DNA of 64,000 bases from Saprospiraceae bacterium (GTDB lineage Bacteria > Bacteroidota > Bacteroidia > Chitinophagales > Saprospiraceae). Made by a program: the position numbers and the translations under genes. The notes under the pieces were generated by a model. The model saw nothing but the letters and a program-made list of their open reading frames with translations, made no database searches and was not told the origin of the DNA. The stretch is taken from the NCBI GenBank assembly GCA_028279185.1, contig JANQSS010000027.1, positions 62,001 to 126,000 of the forward strand, in the 5' to 3' direction. Positions 8,779 to 20,600 of this stretch are shown here, in pieces. Within the stretch, counting starts at the first letter, position 1, and each line of letters starts with the position of its first letter.

Positions 8779-9403
8779 GAACGAATATTGTCTATGAAAG
8801 AACAAAAAATAGATTTGCGTCATCTGATGCGCTATAAAATATCGTAAGAGGAGTTAGAGGACTATATTGTTTAACCGCCACCTGGTATTTAATGAATAAT
8901 TATACATAATGCGTATTCTACATGAAGTGATACCAAGCGATGAAGATTTTATTTCCTGATGGATAAATCATTTTCGCGTACGTGAGATTTTATATAAGCC
9001 AAATGAAGTCAATCGCTTCCTTTCTTTTTAATTGAAGGAAAGAGAATGGATAACTTTAGTAAAGTAATATTGAATAGAGTTGGCATCTGATTCATGCAAT
9101 GAAAGCTGCCATGTCGAGTAATGAGGGGTATATTCTTTTTGGTATTGAATTGAGATGTTGAGATTAGTCTTTGCGAGGAAAAGTACATGTCATTTACGTA
9201 GAATCTGTGTAAGGGTTCGGTGAGCTATTGCCGACTGGCATTCTCTATTTAATTGGAGGTAATGTCCCCGGCAGTAGGAGTGTCCGATTACGAATCTTCC
9301 TCGAAGAGTGATTGCTCTTCTGTAGTTGATCCTCCTCCATGAAGTTTGTAAGCATTTATTTGTCAAAATGATCGGGATGAAGTACATTTGCATCCGTTTT
9401 AAA
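8779..9403. other. Intergenic region with no gene seen
   Basis: About 625 bp between the sigma-factor promoter and tRNA-Asn. Small open frames here lack start context, protein-like composition or family resemblance. No repeat or known RNA motif was recognised. Confidence 0.6.
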
Positions 9404-9477
9404 GCCTCCTTAGCTCAGCTGGTTAGAGCGCCGGACTGTTAATCCGTAGGTCCAAGGTTCAAGTCCTTGAGGGGGCG
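9404..9477 (+). tRNA. tRNA-Asn (GUU)
   Basis: The cloverleaf folds with acceptor GCCTCCT/AGGGGGC (9404-9410/9470-9476), D-arm TAGCTCAGCTGGTTAGAGC, anticodon loop CTGTTAA with GTT at 9438-9440, and T-arm CAAGG-TTCAAGT-CCTTG. The outermost anticodon-stem pair is a C/T mismatch. The discriminator is G and CCA is not encoded. Confidence 0.95.
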
Positions 9478-9485
9478 CGGATACA

Positions 9486-9520
9486 AAGCGGGTTTCGAAA
9501 GAGACCCGCTCTTTCTTTTT
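9486..9520 (+). terminator. Intrinsic terminator after tRNA-Asn
   Basis: Perfect inverted repeat AGCGGGT (9487-9493) / ACCCGCT (9504-9510) with a 10-nt loop, followed by CTTTCTTTTT. It would end the tRNA transcript 10 nt after the mature 3' end. Confidence 0.85.
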
Positions 9521-10435
9521 CACCTAATCGGGAAACAGAAGCAGCAAGCGATCATTATTTGATGTCCTTGAAATAGCGAAGTTTAGCAGCATCCAATTAG
9601 CTTACAAGATGCCTCAAATACTAAGTGTTTGATCTTACATTTATTTGATCCACTCCAACCATTCAACCATATAGAGCGAAATACACTTCATATTGGCCCG
9701 TTGCATAAAGGCCAAAGAGAAATGGAGGTGATTGAGTTTTTAAACATTCCATTGTTTCTTTACTGGCTTTTGAAGAATTTCGTGCCTTTAGATTGTCATA
9801 GCAATATTTGAAAATCCAAGTTATATAAGGCGATGTGATAACTTTATTTTACATAAAAAAATAATTCCCATCATTCCTGGTTCAGAGAAGGTGTAGTTCA
9901 ATTTAGGGGTGACCAAAATGAAACACATTACTATAAAAAATGGGGAATACGGTGTGTCTACCGTATTCACCGGAAACGGATATTTCTTAAATTGTACTCA
10001 AAATGTAATGTTTTCTTCACTTGTATTAACTTCGGTGATCTCTGTTTACCTAATACTAGTTGAAAAATCTCATCCTATGAATTTGACAATCTGGACTTGA
10101 CCAAGCGTTTATCAATTTTGTAGATGCTGGCGCAGAGGAAAAATGAGAAAGTATTAAATTTCGCTAATTGAGATAGTGCTAGCTCGAAGCTGAAGTTAAC
10201 AGATAGGTGGCATTAGTTAATGTTAATGTTCTTTGGTCCAGAATTTAGGGTGATTAATTCCATTGTGTTGGCGTATTTTACAATGCGATATATTATTTAT
10301 CAATTAATGTCCTTCCTCCATATGCTGGGGTTTGTGATATTGAGAGGGTGAATACGGTATTTTTTTCGTGTGTATGTAAGTTTCTGACTCAATCAATTGT
10401 CAGACTGTTATCTTGTAGTCTCTAGCATCATTGGT
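9521..10435. other. Long intergenic region with no gene seen
   Basis: About 915 bp between the tRNA-Asn terminator and the sensor kinase. Two short open frames occur (60 and 63 codons) but neither has a convincing start, composition or homology that I can recognise. Together with the stretch before the tRNA this makes about 1.7 kb with one tRNA as the only gene, which could be a decayed insertion region. Confidence 0.55.
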
Positions 10436-13279
10436 ATGAACAGAATTGTTATTACGATCGTGAGCTGCTTTCTAATTAATGTTGTTTTAACAGCGCAGGA
10501 CATTGCTAGCATTTGGATATATGGTGTAGAAGATGGTTTGCCGAGTAATGAAATTTATAAAATATTACAGGATAAGAAAGGCTATATCTGGTTTGCCAGT
10601 GATAGGGGCTTGATTCGGTACAATGGTCTTTCATGGAAAACCTATACTATAGAAAATGGACTGTCGGACAATTGTATTCTGGACATTGCACAACTTCCTG
10701 ATGGGAAAATATTATGTAATGGACTCTCGGGCAGAATAACTGTTTTACAAGACGATCAGTTTAATGACTTCGTCGGTAATACTTTTATTGACAGTATGAA
10801 TCGACATGGGGCAAATTATCGTATGCTAACATTACACAAGAACAAACTTTTATTTAAAAACTTTATGAATACACCCAAGGAAACTCTTCACATCCTTAAG
10901 TATTCACTGACAGATAATAATGTAAAAGTACTACCCATAAACAGGGTGCTTTCTAAAGAAGGTTGTTCTGTTTATGGTCTTGAACATCAACGCGTAATTA
11001 TTTTTGATTATGGTCCTGTACGTGTGGTAGAATATAATAGAAGTGAATTAGATACTTTGTCGGAAGTTTACTTTCGAAGTGAAATTGCGAAGATCGAAAA
11101 AGAGCAAAAATTAATTCTCCACGAAATCGGGCACGATCAGATGATTCGTCCAGGAATTATGCCTATTCGATGGGTAGATACAATAGGTAGTACGAAATAT
11201 TATTCAACGTCATTTGGCCTCGTTAGGTTAAATGATTTTGATAATATAAGTTTAGTAATTGATAATATAAACTGTACATCTTCTTTGGTTGACCGAGAAG
11301 AAAATCTATGGATTTCCACAATCAATAATGGCGTCATGAGAGTTCCCAATATGATGATGAGACAGTTGAATAGTTTTCCTATTGATCCAGGAGATCATCC
11401 AATTTCGTTGTCTTCGCAGGAAGGTCATATGTTGATCGGCACTGAAGTATATGGTCTATATATGTTGAATAAGGATAAAAAAATTGAACAGTTGGCAGGT
11501 AATGCATACTACAGAAGATTTTTGGAAAATATCGATTCTTTCTGTCTGGATGGCATACGTTTAGCCGATAATTTGTCAAAAGTGGTAAATACTGAGCAAA
11601 AGCATCGAGCAGTTATTGCGAAAGTGAATGGTCACGAAATAGTTTGGCGAAACTCATTTAGAATAGACGCGAATGAAGTTGTTCCTAAAAGAAGTTACGA
11701 TTTAATAGCTGAAGAAAATGGGTATTGGATTGCAACCATTGACGGGCTCTATAAGACATCGTTTACCAAATTGAAAAACAAGAGTTATTTTAATGTGGAT
11801 ACCGTATATTTTAGTGGTGAGCGAGTTAATGATATCGAAAGCTTTGGCAATGATATCTTAACTGCTAATCTTGGAGTCGGAGTTGGTTTTGTCAACGAAG
11901 GACAAACGTCAAGAATAGACCATCCATTACTAAATTTTAAATCTATAAACTGCATTAAAGCATATTCTGAGGATTGCGTTTTATTCGGGTTAAATGATGG
12001 ATTGGTCAGGATTCAATTTGACTCATTTGAAAGCCCTTACCATGTTATACAAGCCCAAAAATTTACAACTGCCGAAGGTTTACTGTCAAATTTCATTCAT
12101 GATATCGAAGTACACGATGACACGATTTGGATTGCTACGCCCAAGGGTCTAATGATCTCTCCTATGGCAGCGTTTGAACTACCCAAGATCAAACCAACCG
12201 TATCCATTCAGCGAATCACAGTAAACGAAAATGAAATAAAGACAGGAGAATTAATGGGTCACAATTTCGAAAATAGGGAAAATAATTTTGTGATCGAAAT
12301 CGACGGTTCTAGTGTCTATCGAAACATAGGTCATCGATTTTATCATTATCAGCTAAGAAGCAATGATATGTTGATTGAAGATGAAAGTTTATATGATGGA
12401 AAAATTAGATTGAATAATTTATCCCCAGGTCAATATAATCTAACTGTCCTGACCCGAAACACGCAGCGGATTGAGAGTGATCCCATTTATCTTTCTTGGA
12501 CGATAAATAGGCATTGGACAGAAAGTTGGATCCTGCGTACAATAGTTGCGTTCTTAATCTTCTGCATTGGTATTGCATATAGACAATATCAAATGAAAAA
12601 AACCTTAAAAGCCCGACAGCGACAGTTTGCAATTAAAGAAATTGAACTCAAATCAATACGAAGTCAAATGAATCCACACTTCATATACAACGTATTGAAT
12701 TCTATTCAGATGTATATATATGAAAATGAAAAAGAATTGGCGGGCCATTATTTAAGCAAGTTTTCACGCCTTGTCCGAATGTTTTTTCATTATAGTAAGC
12801 TAGAGTTCATAGCTATAAGTCATGAAATTGAGTTTTTGGAGATATACCTGGAAATGGAAAAACTAAGGCTTCCGGATAAGTTGATTTATGAAGTTCATTG
12901 TGCACAAAATATTAATGAGGACGCCTTGTTGATTCCCTCTGTTTTAATTCAACCCATTGTTGAAAATGCGATTAAACATGGAATAGCTCGTGATGATGAA
13001 GCGGGATATGTAAAAATATTGTTTGAATTCATGGAGAATAACAAAAACTACATCGTGGTGAAAATAGAAAACTCCGGTCCCCGAATCAACTCTAAAATGG
13101 TTATTCATTCTAATCTCGACAAAAAACCACATGCTTTAAACATAGTACGAGAGAGATTGAGGCTTCTTAGAGACCATTTTAACTACCACCTTGCCGACAT
13201 TGACGTTCAAAGTCCATTAGATATTGAGCTCAATAAAGGGACAAAGATTACGTTTATATTACCAGTGAAATATGCATGA
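10436..13279 (+). CDS. Two-component sensor histidine kinase, LytS-type kinase core with periplasmic beta-propeller
   Basis: A 947-residue hybrid of a large periplasmic sensor and a His_kinase/HATPase core. The start chosen is the ATG that gives a signal peptide (MNRIVITIVSCFLINVVLTAQ); a TTG 39 bp upstream is possible. Propeller repeats of the 'two-component regulator propeller' type follow, such as EDGLPSNEIYKILQDKKG and ENGLSDNCIL near the start and TAEGLLSNFIHDIEVHDDT later. A Y_Y_Y-like beta-sandwich precedes one membrane helix at about residues 697-716. The kinase core has MNPHFIYNVLNSIQ with H748 as phosphate acceptor and an N box PIVENAIKHGIA near 840. It overlaps the response regulator by 8 bp. 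The ligand is unknown; the adjacent RHS gene is a possible target. Confidence 0.92.
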   Translation: MNRIVITIVSCFLINVVLTAQDIASIWIYGVEDGLPSNEIYKILQDKKGYIWFASDRGLIRYNGLSWKTYTIENGLSDNCILDIAQLPDGKILCNGLSGRITVLQDDQFNDFVGNTFIDSMNRHGANYRMLTLHKNKLLFKNFMNTPKETLHILKYSLTDNNVKVLPINRVLSKEGCSVYGLEHQRVIIFDYGPVRVVEYNRSELDTLSEVYFRSEIAKIEKEQKLILHEIGHDQMIRPGIMPIRWVDTIGSTKYYSTSFGLVRLNDFDNISLVIDNINCTSSLVDREENLWISTINNGVMRVPNMMMRQLNSFPIDPGDHPISLSSQEGHMLIGTEVYGLYMLNKDKKIEQLAGNAYYRRFLENIDSFCLDGIRLADNLSKVVNTEQKHRAVIAKVNGHEIVWRNSFRIDANEVVPKRSYDLIAEENGYWIATIDGLYKTSFTKLKNKSYFNVDTVYFSGERVNDIESFGNDILTANLGVGVGFVNEGQTSRIDHPLLNFKSINCIKAYSEDCVLFGLNDGLVRIQFDSFESPYHVIQAQKFTTAEGLLSNFIHDIEVHDDTIWIATPKGLMISPMAAFELPKIKPTVSIQRITVNENEIKTGELMGHNFENRENNFVIEIDGSSVYRNIGHRFYHYQLRSNDMLIEDESLYDGKIRLNNLSPGQYNLTVLTRNTQRIESDPIYLSWTINRHWTESWILRTIVAFLIFCIGIAYRQYQMKKTLKARQRQFAIKEIELKSIRSQMNPHFIYNVLNSIQMYIYENEKELAGHYLSKFSRLVRMFFHYSKLEFIAISHEIEFLEIYLEMEKLRLPDKLIYEVHCAQNINEDALLIPSVLIQPIVENAIKHGIARDDEAGYVKILFEFMENNKNYIVVKIENSGPRINSKMVIHSNLDKKPHALNIVRERLRLLRDHFNYHLADIDVQSPLDIELNKGTKITFILPVKYA

Positions 13280-13979
13280 TCAACCGACCTATTCGGCTAT
13301 AATTGTTGAGGATGAAAAACCGAGCCTCAACCTACTTTATAAGATGTTATCGCTTCAGCCGCGCATTTCTGAGCTGCATACCGCTACTTCTATTGCTCAA
13401 GCTCTGCAAGTTTTGAGTGATCACGATCCTGATATCTATTTTTTGGATGTAGAATTACCTGATGGAACTAGTTTTGAGCTGTTGGATCAAATAAATTGGA
13501 GACCCAAAGCTATTTGCATGGTTACAAGCTATGAGCAATATGCTATTCAAGCTATAAAGAGAGGCGTTATAGACTATATCCTAAAACCTATTAGTGAATA
13601 TGAGGTAGAACAGGCAGTTGGACGCATAGTTAATCTTTTGAATAATTCAGAAAATATCAACAATAAAAAGTTGGTGCTCCAAAGCTTCCACAGAAGAGTA
13701 ATTTTAGGTGAGTACGATGTGACTCATATTCAGGCGGAGGACCACTGTTCATTTGTTTATCACATTGATTGTACTAGAATTGTCACCGCATATACACTGG
13801 CACAGTTTGAGGCCCAATTGTCTGAATCGTTCATTCGTATTCATAAATCTTACATAGCCAATCTCAACCACGTAGCTGAGGTTGACAAAGGAAGAGGCGG
13901 TTACCTACGCACGACTTCTGGGTTTGAAATTCCAGTTTCCTATCGAAGAAAAAGGCAACTCTTAAATAAACTAGGGTAG
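13272..13979 (+). CDS. LytTR-family response regulator
   Basis: A 235-residue DNA-binding response regulator and partner of the upstream kinase (8-bp overlap of stop and start). The receiver domain occupies residues 5-120, with acidic pocket E13-D14, phospho-acceptor D59 in IYFLDVELPDG, a conserved T/S at TSYEQYAI and K in YILKPI. A LytTR domain follows at about residues 135-235 (SFIRIHKSYIANLNHV; YRRKRQLLNKLG). Such regulators bind paired direct repeats upstream of target promoters; none was identified here with confidence. Confidence 0.94.
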   Translation: MHDQPTYSAIIVEDEKPSLNLLYKMLSLQPRISELHTATSIAQALQVLSDHDPDIYFLDVELPDGTSFELLDQINWRPKAICMVTSYEQYAIQAIKRGVIDYILKPISEYEVEQAVGRIVNLLNNSENINNKKLVLQSFHRRVILGEYDVTHIQAEDHCSFVYHIDCTRIVTAYTLAQFEAQLSESFIRIHKSYIANLNHVAEVDKGRGGYLRTTSGFEIPVSYRRKRQLLNKLG

Positions 13980-14666
13980 TCCCAATAATGAGGATTTTCG
14001 AACTAGAGATTATCGAACATCTTTGTTAAAACAACTTATCCATGAATGTTCCAAACATAGTAGTAAGCTAGCGGTTTTGTGTTACACAATTGATTAGATT
14101 GATTACCTCAACGGGTGAATTATCATCTTATAAGTTAAGATGTTCGAAGTAAGCTAATGATGCGCTCAAAGTTTATCTCTACTTAATATGTGTAATTTAA
14201 TAGAATTAAGGGTTATTTGATAAATACAAGCCTGATGTCTGTTTCGATATCTATGAGGAGCCAATGCTTATATCTTATATCCGTTGGATGAATTAAAAAC
14301 TCTTCGCAGGTCAAAGAATGGGCCCGACCGTGGTTAAAAGGCCTTTTCAACAACGCAGTTACGCAATATCTGAACGCACTTACGAAAGTGATATGCTTAA
14401 TTTAATATTATACCGTTTTCAACTTATAATATTGCTCCGTGGTGCCAATGTGAATGGCCTTTGCTCAAAACACAAAAATATGCGGTACACCAATTTCCTT
14501 GCTGTTTTTGAACGTATAGGTTAAAACGTTTTGCTCAAAGCTCTTGGTCTCCATAGCATTAATAACTTATGAATTAAAAAAATGACAGGTATTGTGATCA
14601 GTGTTGATCTACTGAATTGTTGAGCCTGGGATTAATTATTCAAACAATTTGACTGTCTAGACTACA
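13980..14666. other. Intergenic region upstream of the RHS gene
   Basis: About 690 bp with no supported gene. One 68-codon open frame (from 14318) has no recognisable features. The region probably holds the promoter of the RHS gene, but no exact TAnnTTTG element was found close to its start. Confidence 0.5.
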
Positions 14667-17600
14667 ATGAAAATTAATAAAGTTTTGAAAAAGAAATTAT
14701 CTGAAATAACGAAGTGTTTTCACTTGGCGCTAACCATGTGCCTGGCCGCTATGCATCCTATGCTGAACGCACAGGGAGTCTCCTCCTTCCAAAGTGCTGT
14801 ACCCTCTTCTCCTGAAGCTACAGGATTGGGCAAATTTGCCGATGTACCCGTAAGTTTTTACACAGGACTTCCTCAAATAGATGTTCCAATTTATACCTTA
14901 TCGGATCCAGAAATATCGGTACCGATCAGCTTGTCATATCATTCAAACGGCATCAGGGTATCGGAAGAAGCAAGTCAGGTCGGACTAGGTTGGAACTTGA
15001 ATGCAGGGGGGATGATAACAAGAGTCGTTCGTGGTGGCAACGATTGGGATCATGGATACACATGCTCACATGATATTCCTTACATGGATGGTTATCAAGA
15101 TATACCCGATATCCCGGATAATTATTATTCAATCGAATATGATGACTATAGTAGTATTGTCCATTTTGACTGTATTCCGCAACCCGATGATATTACAACA
15201 TGTGACTTTGGTGGCGAAACGTATGACTTGACGGAGTTTTGCGATCATGACTTCGAACCGGATTTGTATACGTTTAATATTAATGGTAGTAGTGGTAAAT
15301 TTATTTTCGACCGGGAAGCTGGAAAATTTATTACACTGGATAATAGAAACGTCGTTAATATTTCCGCAGACGCCAATGGTCTTTCATGGTCAGTTACAAC
15401 CAATGACGGTTTTACTTATTATTTCGGGAGCACGGACAATAGTCGACAATACACGCACTTAGACAAGGATACATACGTCTATTCCGGTTCACAAAACGAT
15501 GGAGAACTACCGGAAACCTGTGACCCGGAACAATACATTTCTACCTGGTTTTTGGATCGAATTGAATCACCAAATGGTCAAACAGTTAATCTGAACTACA
15601 CAAAAGATGGTATCGTTAGACCGCTACCGGGATTTAGCGAAATGGAAAGTCATCCATTGGCTGTAGATGCAATAGCCACTTGCCAAAATGGCGCAGGATT
15701 TCCAAGTATGGCCGTCGTTAGAACGATTTTGGTCGATCACATAGAATATGATCGTATAACACTTGATGAAATAGTTGGGTCATTTATGACCGTCAAATTT
15801 GACTATTCCTCTACGACACGCATGGACCTTCAGGGGGGGCGTCAACTGGAAAATATCAAAGTAGTCAACGGAGGAAACATTATCTATGATTATCGCATGC
15901 TTTATGGATATTTCGAATCTGTAACCTCCAGTACTGATCATCTTTGGAACGAGGACTCCGAAGTGAACTTCACATTTGGTCAAAACGTGCTCAACAAACG
16001 CCTCAAGTTGAAGTCTGTGGAGCAAATTGCTACAGATGGGCAGGTATTGCCTATTGCAACCTTCACGTATGATGAGAGTACTGGCTTGCCTCCAAAAACC
16101 TCTTATTCCATCGATCACTGGGGGTATGGGCGGGATCATACAAGCAGTTCTACAAATGATACCTATATACCGGCGTGGGAAGGAGTGGATTTCAATGACG
16201 ATTTGCATCAGTTCCCGGGTGCGGATCGATCTTCCGATCCGGATATTATGAAAGCATGGTTACTTACTGGAATTCAGTATCCAACGGGTGGTGTAGCGAT
16301 TTTTGAATATGAACCCAACTCATTTTGTAATATTCCGGAAAGCTATGTAATAACTGGAGATGAGAGCCACCATTTGGAGCATTACTGTGATTGCCCAACC
16401 GGCGACCCGAACATTTATCAAGCTGGATTCACTGTCCCACAAGAAATACCCCATGGTCAGATACCGGCCCGATTTAAATTGGAATGGACACTAACCAATG
16501 GAAATTGTGGCTATACGAATACCGCTCATATTGATCCGAATAATTGGGAAACGTCGCCCAACGGATTTAAGGTTACGCTTAATAAAGTGGGACATACCGG
16601 TCCTTACAAAACCTGGCATTTTAATCAAAGTATTGAAGGACATAATTACATCTGTTGTACAGATATTGGTGGTGCCACCCAATATATTTTAGAAGATACA
16701 GACTTCACTTTGATTCCTGGTGAGTATGAAATCATTTTAGAGAGGCTGATCCCGGGTCAGGTATGGCCTGATAATTTAACTTGTGCAAATGCCGAAATAA
16801 GTTTCGATCAATACGAAATCGTGGACTGTGAAGTAGGAGCGGGGATGCGCCTGAAGTCGATGACCAATGTAGCAGGTCTCTTTACAGAATTTGAATACTT
16901 GGACGAAGATGATCAATCTTCCGGCCTCATCATAAATAATCCCTTATACGAGAGATTGACATACAAAGGATCTGGGGCGCAGAATCAACCCGGGTGTTTA
17001 TATAGCGAATATCTTCTGCAAGTCCTGGAAAGAAACAGCAGTAGTCTTAATGGATTGAGCAATGCCATGGCTGGCAATTTTGTCGGATATTCTACCGTGA
17101 CCCAATACCTGGGTGAAGAAAATGAGTTCGGCAAAAGCGTGTACGAATACATGAACGAGCCAACATCAGCCAGGACATATGAATTACCCGGTTCCATCCC
17201 GCGATTTTACAATTTATCCAATGGCAATCTTCTCAAAGAAAAACATTATAAAATTCTGGATGGCACATCTTTCGAATTAGTCGAAGAAACGATCAACAAT
17301 TACGAGTTTGATGTCGACTTCTTTAACCGTATTTGGTCAATGTTCGTTGAAATTGTCATCTCCCAATCTGGAGGCAGCTCCGATCCTTGTGTTGACCCAC
17401 AATACTATGGCAGACGAATTTATTATTACGCCACGATTCCACAATGGCATAAACTGACCAATAGTGAGACGACGACATACTTCCCTGAGGGTAATGTTGT
17501 TACAGGGAGCAGCAATACATACTATGATAACAATTTCATGGTACAGACATCAAACACTTATGGCCCGGGTGTAAATCTGACCACCGAAGTGAAATACGCC

Positions 17601-20600
17601 GACCAATTAGCCAATGCATTATTGCTTGGTAAAAATATGACAGGAATTCCCTTAGAGTCTAAAGTTAATAGTGGCAGCGGAGGAGGATCAAAAGTGGTCT
17701 ATGCGGATTGGAATGGCGAAGTTAGACCTCAGTTATATCAGAGCTGGAACAGCTTTCATAATCAATGGCAGACAGAGGTGACCATTGATCAGTACAATGC
17801 ACTGGGATTACCTACGCAAATTTCAAAGAGAGGTTATGATAATCCCGAGCACTACGCATGGACAGAAGATCGCATGACGGAGCGAAACTGGGGCAGTTGG
17901 ACCTGGAACTATGACTACTATTTCGATGAAAATCGAAAAATGAAACAATTCACCGATAAAGACCTTCAGGTTGTTGATTTTACATATGATGGATTTCAAC
18001 GGTTAGAGGAACAAAATCAGCGGGAAGGAGCGATTACCACAACCTATGACTATCACTTCGCGGTCGTGCACGGTAAAAATTCGATGTTGAAACAAGTAGA
18101 TCTATCCGACGATGACTATTACGCCTTTGACACAGAACAATATTTTGATGGCCTGGGCCGACCCACTGTGCTTACCAAATTGGGATATACGGCATCTCAC
18201 GCCAACTGGAATGAAGGGGTTGGATACGATGAAATGGGACGGGTCGAAATACGATCCAATCCCGCTGAGGGCTCATACTATCAGTACACCTTTGAGCCTT
18301 CACCTATTGAACGTATGCTCACCGAAAAGCAGGGAAACTGGCCAAAAAGTGTGATGTACACATATGGCTCCGAAAACGGTTATTTCAAAACGATACGTAA
18401 AGATGAGGATGAAAGAGAAACGAAAACGTTGGCGGATGCATTAGGGCGAACGATCGCACAAACTGATGGCCTCGGCAATGTCACTACCTACACCTATGAT
18501 GATCGTGGAAATGTGGATGTAGTTTCTGGTCCCGCTGGTGATTATGATTACACATACGATGGTCGGGGCCGCTTAAAGACCAAAACCGTTCCGGATGGAG
18601 GACTGCATAAATATAACTATTACGACAATGACCTTTTAAAAAGAACGACTGATCCTTTGAACCAAAAATTAGTGAACATCTACAACGACTATGGTCAATT
18701 AGAAAAGGTGCGTAAAGATGGATTAAACGGGCCGATCGTCAAAGAATATACCTATTATCCGACAGGTCCTGGCAAAACGGGTCAAATCCAAACAGAAGAA
18801 CTTCAGGTTGATCAGGGAGGAGCCACATTCAGAGATTATACTTATGATGAATTTGGCCGCGTCACACGGAGAAATGTATCGAGTCCTGGGGGCAGCGCCA
18901 CGTTTGACTATCTTGAAATGGATCATGCGGATCTAGTCGGACGAATGCGTCGAACATTGCCCGGTCATGGACATGTTGTTTATAAAAACGAATTTGATCA
19001 TGGGGGGCGCGTGGTTAAAGAATACGTTGGGATTGAAGGTTTTGTCTTTTCAGAGCCACCGCTGGTCAGCCAATACGTTTATAACGACAATGACTGGCGC
19101 ATCCTCCATAAGATGGGAGACAACATGCAATACCCACTTCAAAATGTGGACTACGGCTACAATGAGCGAGGCTGGATCACTAACATTAACAGCATTGATG
19201 AGATCCTTGATGACGTCGAAGGATTTGTCGGTCCGGATCTACCCCCACTGGGAGAGGACGACCTCTATGATATTATTTTCACTTTGATAACAGAATATGA
19301 CCGACAAGACATTGCGGACTGTATTGCCACCAATTATCGAATTTCTATCAATGGAAATGTTACCGTGCATACGGGCGCTTATGCCGGTACCTACCCATTT
19401 AGTCGAAGGTATAGTCTTCCGGTCAACGGAGGTGATCCGGCAAAGGTAAATTACTCGGATGGAGATACCTATCAAATATACGGGGCGGCTGATCTGGATT
19501 TGGTGATAGAGGAAATGAGTAAAGATCTGGATGGCGACCTCTACACCTTAGCCAATTATTCGGCTTCAACACAATGCGATTTTATAGCTCGAGGCCAATT
19601 TGGAAGCTTATTACCCGGCTATTTTTTCTTAAATGAAGTACGATTTAATGGTGTTAACATCTTAGAGCAAAACTATAACCTCAATAGTTCCAGTGACATT
19701 AATCTGGCTGAACAACACATGAATTCCTGGCTCTCTGATCATGGCGGAGGAACAGCTAAAATAGAAACAGAAGTCATTGGAAATTACTCGCACTATAGGA
19801 TTAAACTACTAGACGCCTCCAATATTAATAGCTACAGCAGGTTCGGTGTAGAATACAATTTTGATAATGGGCTTGAGGAGCGATCTCATCATTTTACTGC
19901 AGACAATGAAACGTCATGTGAATGCCAAATTGAAGGGGATTACACGTTGAATATTGAACGACCCGAATCGTTCACGCCTTGTTTTGCAGACGATTTTAAA
20001 TTAATAGAACTATGGGCGGGTGAAGAGAATCTTATTCCACCAGGGGTCGAGTATACGATGAATAATTCGTTACACCAATATTCGCTGCGTTCTCGTATTA
20101 TCGATTGGTTGAATGATGGACACGCCTATGATGATGTCTTCGTGAGTGAGACGGAAATCAAAATTACGAGAACGGATGCCGCTTTTGATAGGGCATTATT
20201 CATTTGTGGAAATGGACAAACGGTAGAACCGTCATTTGGGCGAGAGCGAAGTTGTCCCGATTGTTATTTGACACCCTATTATTTTACGGAATTGTTGCAT
20301 GAGTGGTTAAATATTATTTTCGGTGATGATTATCATGATTTATTGGTCGAGCCGAAAGAAGATCCCTGCGATTTATTTGCCGAAGAAATTATTTATGAGG
20401 ACCCGGTTGACCCTGATTTAAATGCCAATCCACAATTCAGTGGAAATATTTCCTACAACAAATGGATCAATGCGTACAGTCCGGAAATACATGCATACGT
20501 ATATACATACGACGATGCAGACCGCTTGGAAAAAGCTAACTATGCCTCCAGAACGCCTGTCAATGGTCAGTTTAATTTTTCGGGTAATTACAACGTCGAC

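Noticed and set aside
9190-10100. Short open frames of 60-67 codons around tRNA-Asn
   Set aside because: No start context, no family resemblance and unlikely residue composition.
14318-14524. 68-codon open frame before the RHS gene
   Set aside because: No recognisable features; probably a chance frame in the promoter region.
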